Source of the DNA: Clostridiales bacterium
Lineage (GTDB): Bacteria; Bacillota; Clostridia; Oscillospirales; Oscillospiraceae
Assembly (NCBI GenBank): GCA_004551945.1
Contig: SFPN01000019.1
Span: forward strand, 1 to 32,726
Direction: 5' to 3'
Length of the DNA stretch: 32,726 nt
Positions 14,669-21,856 of the stretch are shown here, piece after piece (the first letter of the stretch is position 1; the number at the start of each line of letters is the position of its first letter). Position numbers and translations under genes: made by a program. Below the pieces are notes generated by a model that did not search any database, had not been told where the DNA came from, and saw nothing but the letters and a program-made list of their open reading frames with translations.

Positions 14669-14704
14669 TCCAATAACTTCTTTCTCTTTCCGTTTCTTCT
14701 TCTG

Positions 14705-15589
14705 TTATTCCAGCACCACCAGGGGCACGTCCGGCCGGTTCAGCAGCCGGAAGCAGGGAAACTGGTTCCCCAGCCCCCGGGAGACTGCCATCTGGCCGTA
14801 GTCCAGGTCGTAGAGCCCCGCCGTGTAGTCGGGCATCCACTCCCGCTGGGGGCCGATGAGCCCGTCGGTGCCGGGCAGGCGGATGAGCCCCCCGTGGGCG
14901 TGACCGGACAGGGTCAGGTCCACCCGGGCGGCGGCGTACTCCTCCTGACGGTTGTTCCGGTGGCTCAGAAGGACCTCATACACGTCCCCCTGCTCCTGGC
15001 GGACCTGGTCCGCCAGCTCCCCCACGGTTTTCTGGTCGGCGTAGCCGTTGCTGTCCTCTGCCCCCAGCAGAGCCAGCCGGTCGCCGCCCTGCTCCAGGAC
15101 CACATACTCGTTGGACAGCACCTTCACCCCGCAGTTCTCCAGCATGGGCTCCAGCTCCCGGACCACCCCGGCGGCCCACTCGTGGTTACCGGTGACGTAA
15201 TAGGTGGGGGCGATGGCCGCCAGCCCCTCCGCCACCGGGGGCACCATGGCAAGCTGAGCCTCGTCGTGGATCATGTCCCCGGTGATGGCGATGAGATCCG
15301 GCTCCAGCCCCGCCACAAAGTCCAGCAGCCGCTGGTTGTTCTCTCCGAATTCCTTCCCGTGGAGATCGGAGATCACCGCGATCCGGTACCCGGCAAACCC
15401 GTCCGGGGCGCTGGAGACGGTGAGGGTTTCCGTGGACAGCCCGTTCTGCTGCCAGAGAAACCACCCGGCCAGGGCCGCCAGCACCACCACCCAGGTGAAG
15501 AAGCGGCGGATGCGCCGCCGCCACTTGCCCCGGCGGCGTTTTCGTTTGGGCTGGCCGTACCGGGCCTGCCAATCTTCCTCTTTAATCAT
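14705..15589 (-). CDS. Membrane-anchored metallophosphoesterase, YkuE-like
   Basis: About 294 residues from ATG 15589. A TTG two codons upstream also fits the frame, but neither start has a clear Shine-Dalgarno. The start overlaps the helicase stop by 8 bases, so translational coupling is likely. An Arg/Lys-rich N-terminus (KRKRRRGKWRRRIRRF) precedes one membrane helix (FTWVVVLAALAGWFLW). The calcineurin-like domain shows AVISDLHG, ITGDMIHD, TGNHEW and SGHAHGG, the four metal-binding blocks. Family members are two-metal phosphoesterases; YkuE-like proteins act outside the membrane on lipid or wall-linked phosphates. The substrate here is unknown. The orientation (basic end inside, enzyme outside) fits the charge pattern. 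Confidence 0.9.
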   Translation of the reverse strand: MIKEEDWQARYGQPKRKRRRGKWRRRIRRFFTWVVVLAALAGWFLWQQNGLSTETLTVSSAPDGFAGYRIAVISDLHGKEFGENNQRLLDFVAGLEPDLIAITGDMIHDEAQLAMVPPVAEGLAAIAPTYYVTGNHEWAAGVVRELEPMLENCGVKVLSNEYVVLEQGGDRLALLGAEDSNGYADQKTVGELADQVRQEQGDVYEVLLSHRNNRQEEYAAARVDLTLSGHAHGGLIRLPGTDGLIGPQREWMPDYTAGLYDLDYGQMAVSRGLGNQFPCFRLLNRPDVPLVVLE

Positions 15590-17420
15590 GGTCAATATAG
15601 AAGGGCTTCATGAGGCTTTTCTGCTCGGTGGAGTCCTTCTGCCGGCTCTTGGGAGGCTCCACTCTGGGGGGGATGCGGCCCCGGTTGGACCGCTTGCTGT
15701 GGGTCTTGTTCAGGGGGGCGGGCACGCCCTTCTTGGGGGGCTGGCGGTGATGGGGCTTTCCTGCCTTCTCCGCCGGGATCGGGGCTTTCGCAGGCGCGGA
15801 TTCCTTCCCTGCCGCCTCCTTCGTCCCCTTCTTTTTCTTCCCCTGGCTCTGAGCGGGCTTGGGAGGCTTATAGTACTGATACACCGGCTTGGAGGCCAGC
15901 AGCCGGGCGGTGGCGTCCATGATCACGTCTCCCTCCAGAGGGTCCCGGTGAGCAAAGACCACCGGCGCTGCCTCCTGGGGCTGGCCGTCCAGAAAGGTCT
16001 GGAGGTCCCCCCGGTTCTGCTTGCCGTGGGGGAAGGTCCGGCGGACCTTCTCCGGCTTGGCCGGGGCCGGTTCCGGGCCGGGAACCTCTGCCGGGGCCTT
16101 GGCCTTTTTCTTCTTTTTGCCGGGCTTTTCCTGGGCAGGCATCTCCTGGCTCTGGGCGGCCTGGGCCTTCTGGGCGGCCTTCTCTGCCGCCTGCTGCTTC
16201 CGGGCAGCGTTCTTTTCCCGGGCAGCCTGCCGGGCTTCTGCGTCCTCGGGGTTCACCGGGCGGCCCTTGGCGTCCTTCCTGGGGGCCTCGAACACCTCCA
16301 TGGGGAAGGGATGCTCCCGCCGGGGCACCGGCTTTTTCAGCAGCTTTTCAATGTCCTTCAGCATGGGCAGTTCCCCATAGTCGCAGAAGGAGATGGCGGT
16401 GCCCCCGTGGCCCGCCCGGCCGGTGCGGCCGATGCGGTGGATATAGGTCTCGGGGACCTCGGACAGGTTGTAGTTGAACACGTGGGAGAGCTCCTCGATG
16501 TCCAGCCCCCGGGCGGCAATGTCCGTTGCCACCAGGACCTGAAGCTCCCCGGCCTTGAACCGCCGCAGGCTCTCCTGCCGGGCGGTCTGAGATTTGTTTC
16601 CGTGGATGGCCGCGGCGGCCACGCCCCGCTTTGCCAGGTCCCGGGCCACTTTGTCCGCCCCGTGCTTGGTGCGGGTGAAAACCAGTGCGTTTTTCACCTG
16701 CTCCTCCTCCAGCAGGAAGGCCAGCAGGTTGGTCTTGTTCCCCCGGTCCACCAGGCAGACCGCCTGGCGGATCACCTCCACCGGGGAGGACACCGGGGCG
16801 GCAGCCACCTTCACCGGGTCGTGGAGAAGGGTGTCCACCAGGTCCAGAATCTCCGGGGGGAGGGTGGCGGAGAAGAACATGGTCTGCTTCTTCTCCGGCA
16901 GGAGCTTGATCACCCGGCGCACGTCGTGGATAAAGCCCATGTCCAGCATCCGGTCGGCCTCGTCCAGGACGAAGATGGAGACATGGGATAAGTCCAGCAG
17001 GCCCTGGCCTGCCAGGTCCAGCAGGCGGCCGGGGGTGGCGGTGAGGATATCCACCCCTTTCTTCAGCTGCTCCACCTGGGGGGCCTGCCCCACGCCGCCG
17101 AAGATGACGGCCTCCGTCAGGGGCAGGTTCTTGCCGTAGGCTTTGAGGTTTTCGTCAATTTGGATGGCCAGCTCCCGGGTGGGGGTGAGGATCAGGGCGC
17201 GGATGTCCGTCCCCTTCCCGGCCTTGGCCAGCCGCTGCAGGATGGGCACGCCGAAGGCGCAGGTTTTTCCTGTGCCCGTCTGGGCGCTGCCCAGCACATC
17301 CCGTCCGGCCAGGCCCGCCGGAATGGCCTTTTCCTGAATCAATGTGGGCTCCTGGTACCCGCAGTCAGCCAACGCCGACAGAATGGGCGCTCGGATGCCA
17401 AGAGATTGAAAGCTCTTCAT
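15582..17420 (-). CDS. DEAD-box RNA helicase, RhlE-like, with long basic tail
   Basis: 612 residues. The core (about 1-370) has all motifs: Phe4 and Gln29 of the Q motif, AQTGTGKT (46-53), PTRELA, TPGRLLDL, DEAD (153-156), SAT, ARGLD and HRIGRTGRAG. The remaining roughly 240 residues are low-complexity, rich in Lys, Ala, Pro and Gln, with clusters such as GKKKKKAKA and GKKKKGTKE, and are probably disordered and RNA-binding. Such tails are usual in RhlE/CshA-type helicases that act in ribosome assembly, mRNA turnover and cold adaptation, though this one is long. AAGGAAAGGA precedes the ATG. It lies 63 bases after the HD-domain gene. Confidence 0.95.
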   Translation of the reverse strand: MKSFQSLGIRAPILSALADCGYQEPTLIQEKAIPAGLAGRDVLGSAQTGTGKTCAFGVPILQRLAKAGKGTDIRALILTPTRELAIQIDENLKAYGKNLPLTEAVIFGGVGQAPQVEQLKKGVDILTATPGRLLDLAGQGLLDLSHVSIFVLDEADRMLDMGFIHDVRRVIKLLPEKKQTMFFSATLPPEILDLVDTLLHDPVKVAAAPVSSPVEVIRQAVCLVDRGNKTNLLAFLLEEEQVKNALVFTRTKHGADKVARDLAKRGVAAAAIHGNKSQTARQESLRRFKAGELQVLVATDIAARGLDIEELSHVFNYNLSEVPETYIHRIGRTGRAGHGGTAISFCDYGELPMLKDIEKLLKKPVPRREHPFPMEVFEAPRKDAKGRPVNPEDAEARQAAREKNAARKQQAAEKAAQKAQAAQSQEMPAQEKPGKKKKKAKAPAEVPGPEPAPAKPEKVRRTFPHGKQNRGDLQTFLDGQPQEAAPVVFAHRDPLEGDVIMDATARLLASKPVYQYYKPPKPAQSQGKKKKGTKEAAGKESAPAKAPIPAEKAGKPHHRQPPKKGVPAPLNKTHSKRSNRGRIPPRVEPPKSRQKDSTEQKSLMKPFYIDHD

Positions 17421-17483
17421 AGGGTATTCCGATTCCTTTCCTTGCGTCCTCTTTCCCCGGGAGGACGCGGTTTTGACCCGAGC

Positions 17484-18074
17484 TCAGAAGGAGTTTCCCT
17501 CCTGCTCGAGGAAGTAAGTGGCCTCCATATCGGCCACGGACAGAGCAAAGGCCAGGGGATACTTCACAAAGGCCCGGCCCACCAGCCGGTTGTCCTCGGT
17601 GCCGGAGAAGCCCATGTGCCAGCGGATGGCCATGGCCTCCTCCCGGGTCAGCCGGACGAAGCCGTTGACCACATAGACGGACTTCTCCCCGTGGCCATAG
17701 GGGAGGGGGTCCTCGAAGTTAAAGGTGGGCACCTGGGTCCAGCGGCCGTCCTCCCCCTTCACGTTCCGGGTGGAGGGCTTGTAGCAGCCGATCTTGCACA
17801 CGTCGTGGAGCAGGGACACCAGGGCGATGGACTCGGGGCTGTACTCCAGGCCGTAGAGGTCGGTGACCCGCTCCCGGGCCAGGTAGTCGTTCAGACAGTG
17901 GTAAACGTTGAGGCTGTGCTCGCACAGGCCGCCGGGGTAGGCCCCGTGGTACCGGCCCGAAGCCGGGGCGGTGAAAAAGTCGCTCTTGTTCATGAGATAG
18001 TCCAGCAGGTTTTCCGCGCCCTCCCGGTGGACGTTCTCCCGAAAGATTTCAATAAATTCCTCTTTTGCCGACAT
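17484..18074 (-). CDS. HD-domain phosphohydrolase
   Basis: 196 residues. The HD metal site is visible as CEHSLNVY, then LLHDVCKIG, then YGHGEKS, IRWHMG and SVADMEATY, an H...HD...H...D arrangement. Size and the opening AYPGGLCEHSLNVY resemble the small HD hydrolases related to the C-terminal half of YhaM/CBF1 exonucleases, but no OB-fold part is present. Likely substrates are nucleotides or RNA ends; this is family knowledge, not read from the sequence. GGAGG eight bases before ATG is a clear ribosome binding site. It is the first gene of the minus-strand run that continues to 9753. Confidence 0.85.
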   Translation of the reverse strand: MSAKEEFIEIFRENVHREGAENLLDYLMNKSDFFTAPASGRYHGAYPGGLCEHSLNVYHCLNDYLARERVTDLYGLEYSPESIALVSLLHDVCKIGCYKPSTRNVKGEDGRWTQVPTFNFEDPLPYGHGEKSVYVVNGFVRLTREEAMAIRWHMGFSGTEDNRLVGRAFVKYPLAFALSVADMEATYFLEQEGNSF

Positions 18075-18127
18075 GTCTGGTGGCCTCCTCTGTCAATGGG
18101 CGGCAAAACGCCGCGCCTGAATAGTTT

Positions 18128-18156
18128 ATTTTATCATACCCCCGGCAATTTTTCAC
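18128..18156 (-). promoter_or_regulatory. Probable promoter of the HD/helicase run
   Basis: On the minus strand GTGAAA (18151-18156), 17-base spacer, TAAAAT (18128-18133). Both boxes are near consensus, and the start point would be about 45 bases upstream of the HD gene. Confidence 0.45.
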
Positions 18157-18184
18157 GGGGTTTTGCTGGATAATAGAGAGAAAG

Positions 18185-18210
18185 AAACCCGGGGATTCCC
18201 CCGGGTTTTT
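18185..18210 (-). terminator. Terminator of the sigma-factor operon
   Basis: CCCGGGG (18188-18194) pairs with CCCCGGG (18199-18205) around a 4-nt loop, with an A/T extension. On the minus strand it is followed by TTTCTTTCTCTC, on the plus strand by TTTTT. It lies 70 bases beyond the stop of the propeller-like gene. Confidence 0.8.
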
Positions 18211-18279
18211 GTGATTTTGCTATGGCGCAGCGCGGCCATTGCCCCAAACGTCCCCGGCGGGCGCAAGCCCCCGCCCTGC

Positions 18280-19536
18280 TCAAATGCCGCTCTCCACCAG
18301 GGTCAGCCCGCAGGGAACGCCGGCTTCGTCGTATTCCACCCGGTAGCAGACGGTGTAGCTGCCGTAGTGATAGAGCCACGTCCCGTCGGTGACCGCCCGG
18401 TAAATATAGAGCTTCTCCTCCACCAGGTGCCTCTCCCCGGTGTCCAGGTCCATGACCCACAGGGCAGAGACGCTTCCGCTCATCCCTGGGGTGGGGTTGG
18501 GCTGCTGCTCCGTATAAAACAGCCAGTTTCCGGAAACCGCCAGGTACTCATCGTGCACGTCTCCCTCGTCCAGAACCAGGTCCACGTTCCTCCCGTCCGC
18601 CAGCAGCAGAAGCCCCTGCCGGTCGCCGGACTGATCCAGCGGCTGATAGACCGCCAGAACGCCGTCCCCGATCTCCTGGGCGGAGCCCTTCATCCCTTCC
18701 GGGAGCACGGACACGCCGTTCTCCCGCAGGTCGGTGTAGTGGTAAAGCCCTTCCTTTTTGTCGAACTCCCAGCCGGGGTACTCTGTCCCCTCCGGGTAGT
18801 CCATGCGGTACTCCTTCAGCAGCCGGTTCCCCGCCAGCCGGTTCCAGCCTTCGCTCTGGCTTCTGATCTTCTGGGACAGAACCTCCCCGGTCCGGCAGTC
18901 CAGGACCAGGTCATAGGTCTCCCACCCGGTGTTGGCAATCAGGGCAATGTGGTCCTCCCACAGGCCGTCCAGGAACAGACAGGGGTTATACTCCATGGCA
19001 GGCGAGCTTTCGCCGTTTCCATAGCAGGTGACAATCTCCCCCAGGCCCACATCCCCTTCCGGGGCCTCCTCTTCCGGCATGTCGTAGAGCAGGGTCACCT
19101 CCCGGGTCTCCAGATCCATCCGCCAGAGGGTGTTCTGGCTCTGGTCGATGAAGAACAGTCCCTGGGCGCTCACATCCCAGCTAGGGAAGATGGTGTCCAG
19201 GCTGTAGTCCTCCACAGACACCAGCAGCTCCGGCTCCTGGCCGGGGGTGTAGGCAAAGATGCCCCGGGGCACCCGGACCTCCCCGGGCGGAGCGAATCCA
19301 CTGCCCGCGTAAATGTAGTACACCCCGTCGCAGAGCACGCCCTTCTCGCCCCCCAGGTTCTGCGCGTCCTCATGGGCAGGGATGGCCAGCACCAGGTTCA
19401 CCAGCACGATCACCAGGGCGATCACTCCCACCGCCAGCAGAAGGGTCTTCCAGCGGTTCCGTTTGGCGTCGGCGGACTCCTGGATCAGGTCGTCGTCCAG
19501 TTCCTCCAGATGATAGTAGAACGGGTCCCGGTTCAT
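18280..19536 (-). CDS. Membrane-anchored propeller-like protein, probable partner of the ECF sigma factor
   Basis: 418 residues. A short charged cytoplasmic segment (about 1-29, FYYHLEELDDDLIQESADA) is followed by one membrane helix (about 30-51, TLLLAVGVIALVIVLVNLVLAI). The large outer domain has repeated WRMDLETREV, YHYTDLREN and WVMDLDTGE elements, each a strand plus an Asp-turn typical of beta-propeller (DUF5050-type) repeats. Its start overlaps the sigma gene stop by 4 bases (ATGA), so the two are translationally coupled. By position it is probably the anti-sigma or signal-sensing partner. It lacks the HxxxCxxC zinc anti-sigma motif, so this role is inference. Confidence 0.7.
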   Translation of the reverse strand: MNRDPFYYHLEELDDDLIQESADAKRNRWKTLLLAVGVIALVIVLVNLVLAIPAHEDAQNLGGEKGVLCDGVYYIYAGSGFAPPGEVRVPRGIFAYTPGQEPELLVSVEDYSLDTIFPSWDVSAQGLFFIDQSQNTLWRMDLETREVTLLYDMPEEEAPEGDVGLGEIVTCYGNGESSPAMEYNPCLFLDGLWEDHIALIANTGWETYDLVLDCRTGEVLSQKIRSQSEGWNRLAGNRLLKEYRMDYPEGTEYPGWEFDKKEGLYHYTDLRENGVSVLPEGMKGSAQEIGDGVLAVYQPLDQSGDRQGLLLLADGRNVDLVLDEGDVHDEYLAVSGNWLFYTEQQPNPTPGMSGSVSALWVMDLDTGERHLVEEKLYIYRAVTDGTWLYHYGSYTVCYRVEYDEAGVPCGLTLVESGI

Positions 19537-20099
19537 GGAAGCACCCCCTTCTTTTCCAGGTAGGCCCGGAGCTTTTTCCGGGTGCGGTGGAGCTGGGACT
19601 TGACCTTGCTCTGGCTGTAGCCGAAGCGCTGGGACAAATCCTCGATGGAATCCCCCCAGAAGTACCGCCGGAGAAACAGGTTCCGCTCCACTTTCGATGC
19701 TTTTTGGCGGAGAAAGTCGTTGATGCAGGCCATCAGGTGCCGCCGGGCCACCTCGTCCTCCACCGAGCCCGGCCCGGGCAGGATCTCCGCCAGCTCATCC
19801 AGCAGGAGGTAGTAGCCCCCGTCCCGCTTCTGGGCCTGGTTGTGCTCCAGGCGGTTAATGGCAATGTTGCGGGTGGTCTTGGCCAGGTAGGCCAGCAGGG
19901 ACCGGGGCTGGGCGGGGGGAACCGCGTTCCACACCGCCAGGTAGGCGTCGTTGACGCACTCCTCCGCGTCGTGGAAGTTCCCCAGGATGTTCACGGCCAC
20001 CTTGTGGCAGTAGGCCCCGTACTGAAACTCCATGGCCGCAATGGCCCGCTGGTCCCGGGTGCGGCACAGGTCCAGGATCTCCTGGTCAGTGAACGCCAT
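19533..20099 (-). CDS. ECF-type RNA polymerase sigma factor
   Basis: 188 residues from ATG 20099, which has AAAGGAG seven bases upstream; the frame extends 32 codons further upstream but without initiation signals. Region 2 covers about residues 20-90 (AIAAMEFQYGAYCHKVAVNIL, then DAEECVNDAYLAVWNAV). Region 4 covers about 130-188 (LFLRRYFWGDSIEDLSQRFGYSQSKVKSQLHRTRKKLRAYL) with a clear helix-turn-helix. There is no region 1 or 3, which defines group 4 sigma factors. It is coupled by a 4-base overlap to the membrane propeller-like protein. An inverted repeat TCCTG-N5-CAGGA lies at 20138-20152 in its leader. Confidence 0.93.
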   Translation of the reverse strand: MAFTDQEILDLCRTRDQRAIAAMEFQYGAYCHKVAVNILGNFHDAEECVNDAYLAVWNAVPPAQPRSLLAYLAKTTRNIAINRLEHNQAQKRDGGYYLLLDELAEILPGPGSVEDEVARRHLMACINDFLRQKASKVERNLFLRRYFWGDSIEDLSQRFGYSQSKVKSQLHRTRKKLRAYLEKKGVLP

Positions 20100-20222
20100 G
20101 GTATCTCTCCTTTCCCATCCCAGCCAGGGGGTCTTTGTCCTGACAGACAGGAAATGGGGCCGGTTGGTCGCGCCCTTCGGCAAATTTTTCCCCATGGCGT
20201 CCGCCTGCCGGGCCGGTTGGGG

Positions 20223-21623
20223 TTATTCCTCCCCCCAATCCTCCGCCGTCAATTCCATCAGATCCTCCTTGGTGGGGTTCTCCGCCCCGGCCAGCCGGTC
20301 GGCCTGACGGGCGATGGCAGTCTCGAAACGGTTGCGCACCTCCCGGGCGTTGCCGAAGTTCTTGTCCCGGGTTTCATAGAGCCGATGGAAGGTCTCCCTG
20401 GCCAGTTCCTCCGCCGCCGGGGCGAGGGTGTAGCCGTTTTTCCTGCACAGGCTGTGGAAAATTTCCAGCAGCTGCGCCCCGTCGTAGTCCTCAAAGGTCA
20501 GGTATTTGTTGAACCGGCTCTCCAGGCCGGGGTTGCTGTGGATAAAGTTCCCCATCAGGTCCGTGTACCCGGCCACGATGACGATGAGGTCCTTCCGGTG
20601 GTCCTCCATGGCCTTCAGCAGCACCTCGATGGCCTCCCGGCCGAAGTCGTTGGGGTTGTCCTGGGGGGCCAGGGCGTAGGCCTCGTCGATGAACAGCACC
20701 CCGCCCAGGGCGGACTGGACCACCTCGCTGGTCTTTAAGGCGGTCTGGCCCACATACCCCGCCACCAGGCCGGACCGGTCCACCTCCACCAGCTGGCCCC
20801 TGGACAGCACCCCGATGGCCTTGTACAGCCGGGCCAGCAGCCGGGCTACTGTTGTCTTGCCCGTGCCGGGGTTTCCCTGAAAGACCAGGTGCAGGGACAT
20901 GGGAGGCACCGGCAGACCGGCCTCCTCCCGGAGCTTTCGCACCTTCACCAGGTTAATGAGGCTGTGCACGTCCTCCTTCACCTTCTCCAGGCCGCACAGC
21001 TCGTCCAATTGCGCCAGCAGCTCCTCCAGGGTGGGTTCCTTTTCCTCTGTCTGGGGCTCAGGGTCCGGCCGGGGCTGGCGGTCCGACGGCTTCACGGGCT
21101 GGGGAGCGGAGGGGGCCGGGGTTTGGGTGATGTACTGGGCGATGGAAATGGGGGTGCGGTCCCCGGGAAGGTTCTCCTGGTCGCACTGGGCGGCCAGAGC
21201 GTCCAGACAGGTCTGGATGGCGGCGGCCTCCCGGGGGCTCACCTGACCGTCCGCCCCCGCCAGCAGCACCAGCACCAGGGACAGGGGGGTTAAAAACCGC
21301 CGGGCGGTGCTGTGTCCGGTGCGCTTGTCGTAGTCCTTCAGCCGCTGCCAGAAGGGGGGCTCCGGGATGGGGCCGGCCCCATCGGTGCGGGTCACCAGCT
21401 CCCAGTAGAGCACCGGGGGCTCTGCCCCCAGGGCGTTGTACCAGTCGGCGTGGGCGGGGGTCACGGGGGTCCCGCCGGCCTTCCACACCGACAGGGCGCA
21501 TTGGCGGAAGTATTCGTCCGCCCCCTGCCCCACCGCCAGGCGCAGGCCCGGGTCGGGAAGCTGGCGGCGGAAGGCCCCCAGCAGGCGCTGGTATTCGGTT
21601 TGCAGCTGTCTGGCGTCCATCAT
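20223..21623 (-). CDS. CbbX/SpoVK-type AAA+ ATPase with N-terminal TerB-like region
   Basis: 466 residues. The N-terminal half has a helical stretch ending in LVLLAGADGQVSPREAAAIQTCLDAL (about 117-143), which resembles the acidic helix pair of TerB/DjlA domains. A Pro-rich linker (168-195) follows. The AAA+ module has GLEKVKEDV, Walker A GNPGTGKTT (250-258), Walker B GVLFIDEA (308-315), the sensor stretch IVIVAGYTDLM and the arginine-finger area NPGLESRF. This is the CbbX/SpoVK family, hexameric remodelling ATPases whose partner in each genome differs. GGAGGG seven bases before the first of two ATGs fixes the start. It diverges from the zinc-ribbon/Big_2 gene. Confidence 0.88.
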   Translation of the reverse strand: MMDARQLQTEYQRLLGAFRRQLPDPGLRLAVGQGADEYFRQCALSVWKAGGTPVTPAHADWYNALGAEPPVLYWELVTRTDGAGPIPEPPFWQRLKDYDKRTGHSTARRFLTPLSLVLVLLAGADGQVSPREAAAIQTCLDALAAQCDQENLPGDRTPISIAQYITQTPAPSAPQPVKPSDRQPRPDPEPQTEEKEPTLEELLAQLDELCGLEKVKEDVHSLINLVKVRKLREEAGLPVPPMSLHLVFQGNPGTGKTTVARLLARLYKAIGVLSRGQLVEVDRSGLVAGYVGQTALKTSEVVQSALGGVLFIDEAYALAPQDNPNDFGREAIEVLLKAMEDHRKDLIVIVAGYTDLMGNFIHSNPGLESRFNKYLTFEDYDGAQLLEIFHSLCRKNGYTLAPAAEELARETFHRLYETRDKNFGNAREVRNRFETAIARQADRLAGAENPTKEDLMELTAEDWGEE

Positions 21624-21667
21624 GGGAAGCCCTCCTTTTTTGCCCCGGAGACGGAAATTCTTCTTTG

Positions 21668-21696
21668 ACTATACTGGAAATCCCCCGCCAGGTCAA
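21668..21696 (-). promoter_or_regulatory. Promoter of the AAA+ gene
   Basis: On the minus strand TTGACC (21691-21696), 17-base spacer, TATAGT (21668-21673). The start point is about 37 bases before the ATG. Confidence 0.75.
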
Positions 21697-21737
21697 GAAA
21701 AGGAACCCATTCCCAGCCTCCTTTTCCCCTCAGATGG

Positions 21738-21767
21738 TTGACGATGTTCGCGCAATTGTGGTACAAT
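21738..21767 (+). promoter_or_regulatory. Promoter of the zinc-ribbon/Big_2 gene
   Basis: TTGACG (21738-21743), 18-base spacer, TACAAT (21762-21767). It is divergent from the AAA+ promoter, with 41 bases between the two -35 boxes. The leader of about 80 bases ends in GAAGGAGG before ATG. Confidence 0.75.
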
Positions 21768-21856
21768 ACCTTAGATTATGTTACGAATGATTACAAAAGG
21801 GTTAAGCTTTCCTTTGGGCCGTCCCTCCGGCCCGGATCTTTGAAGGAGGAAACCAC

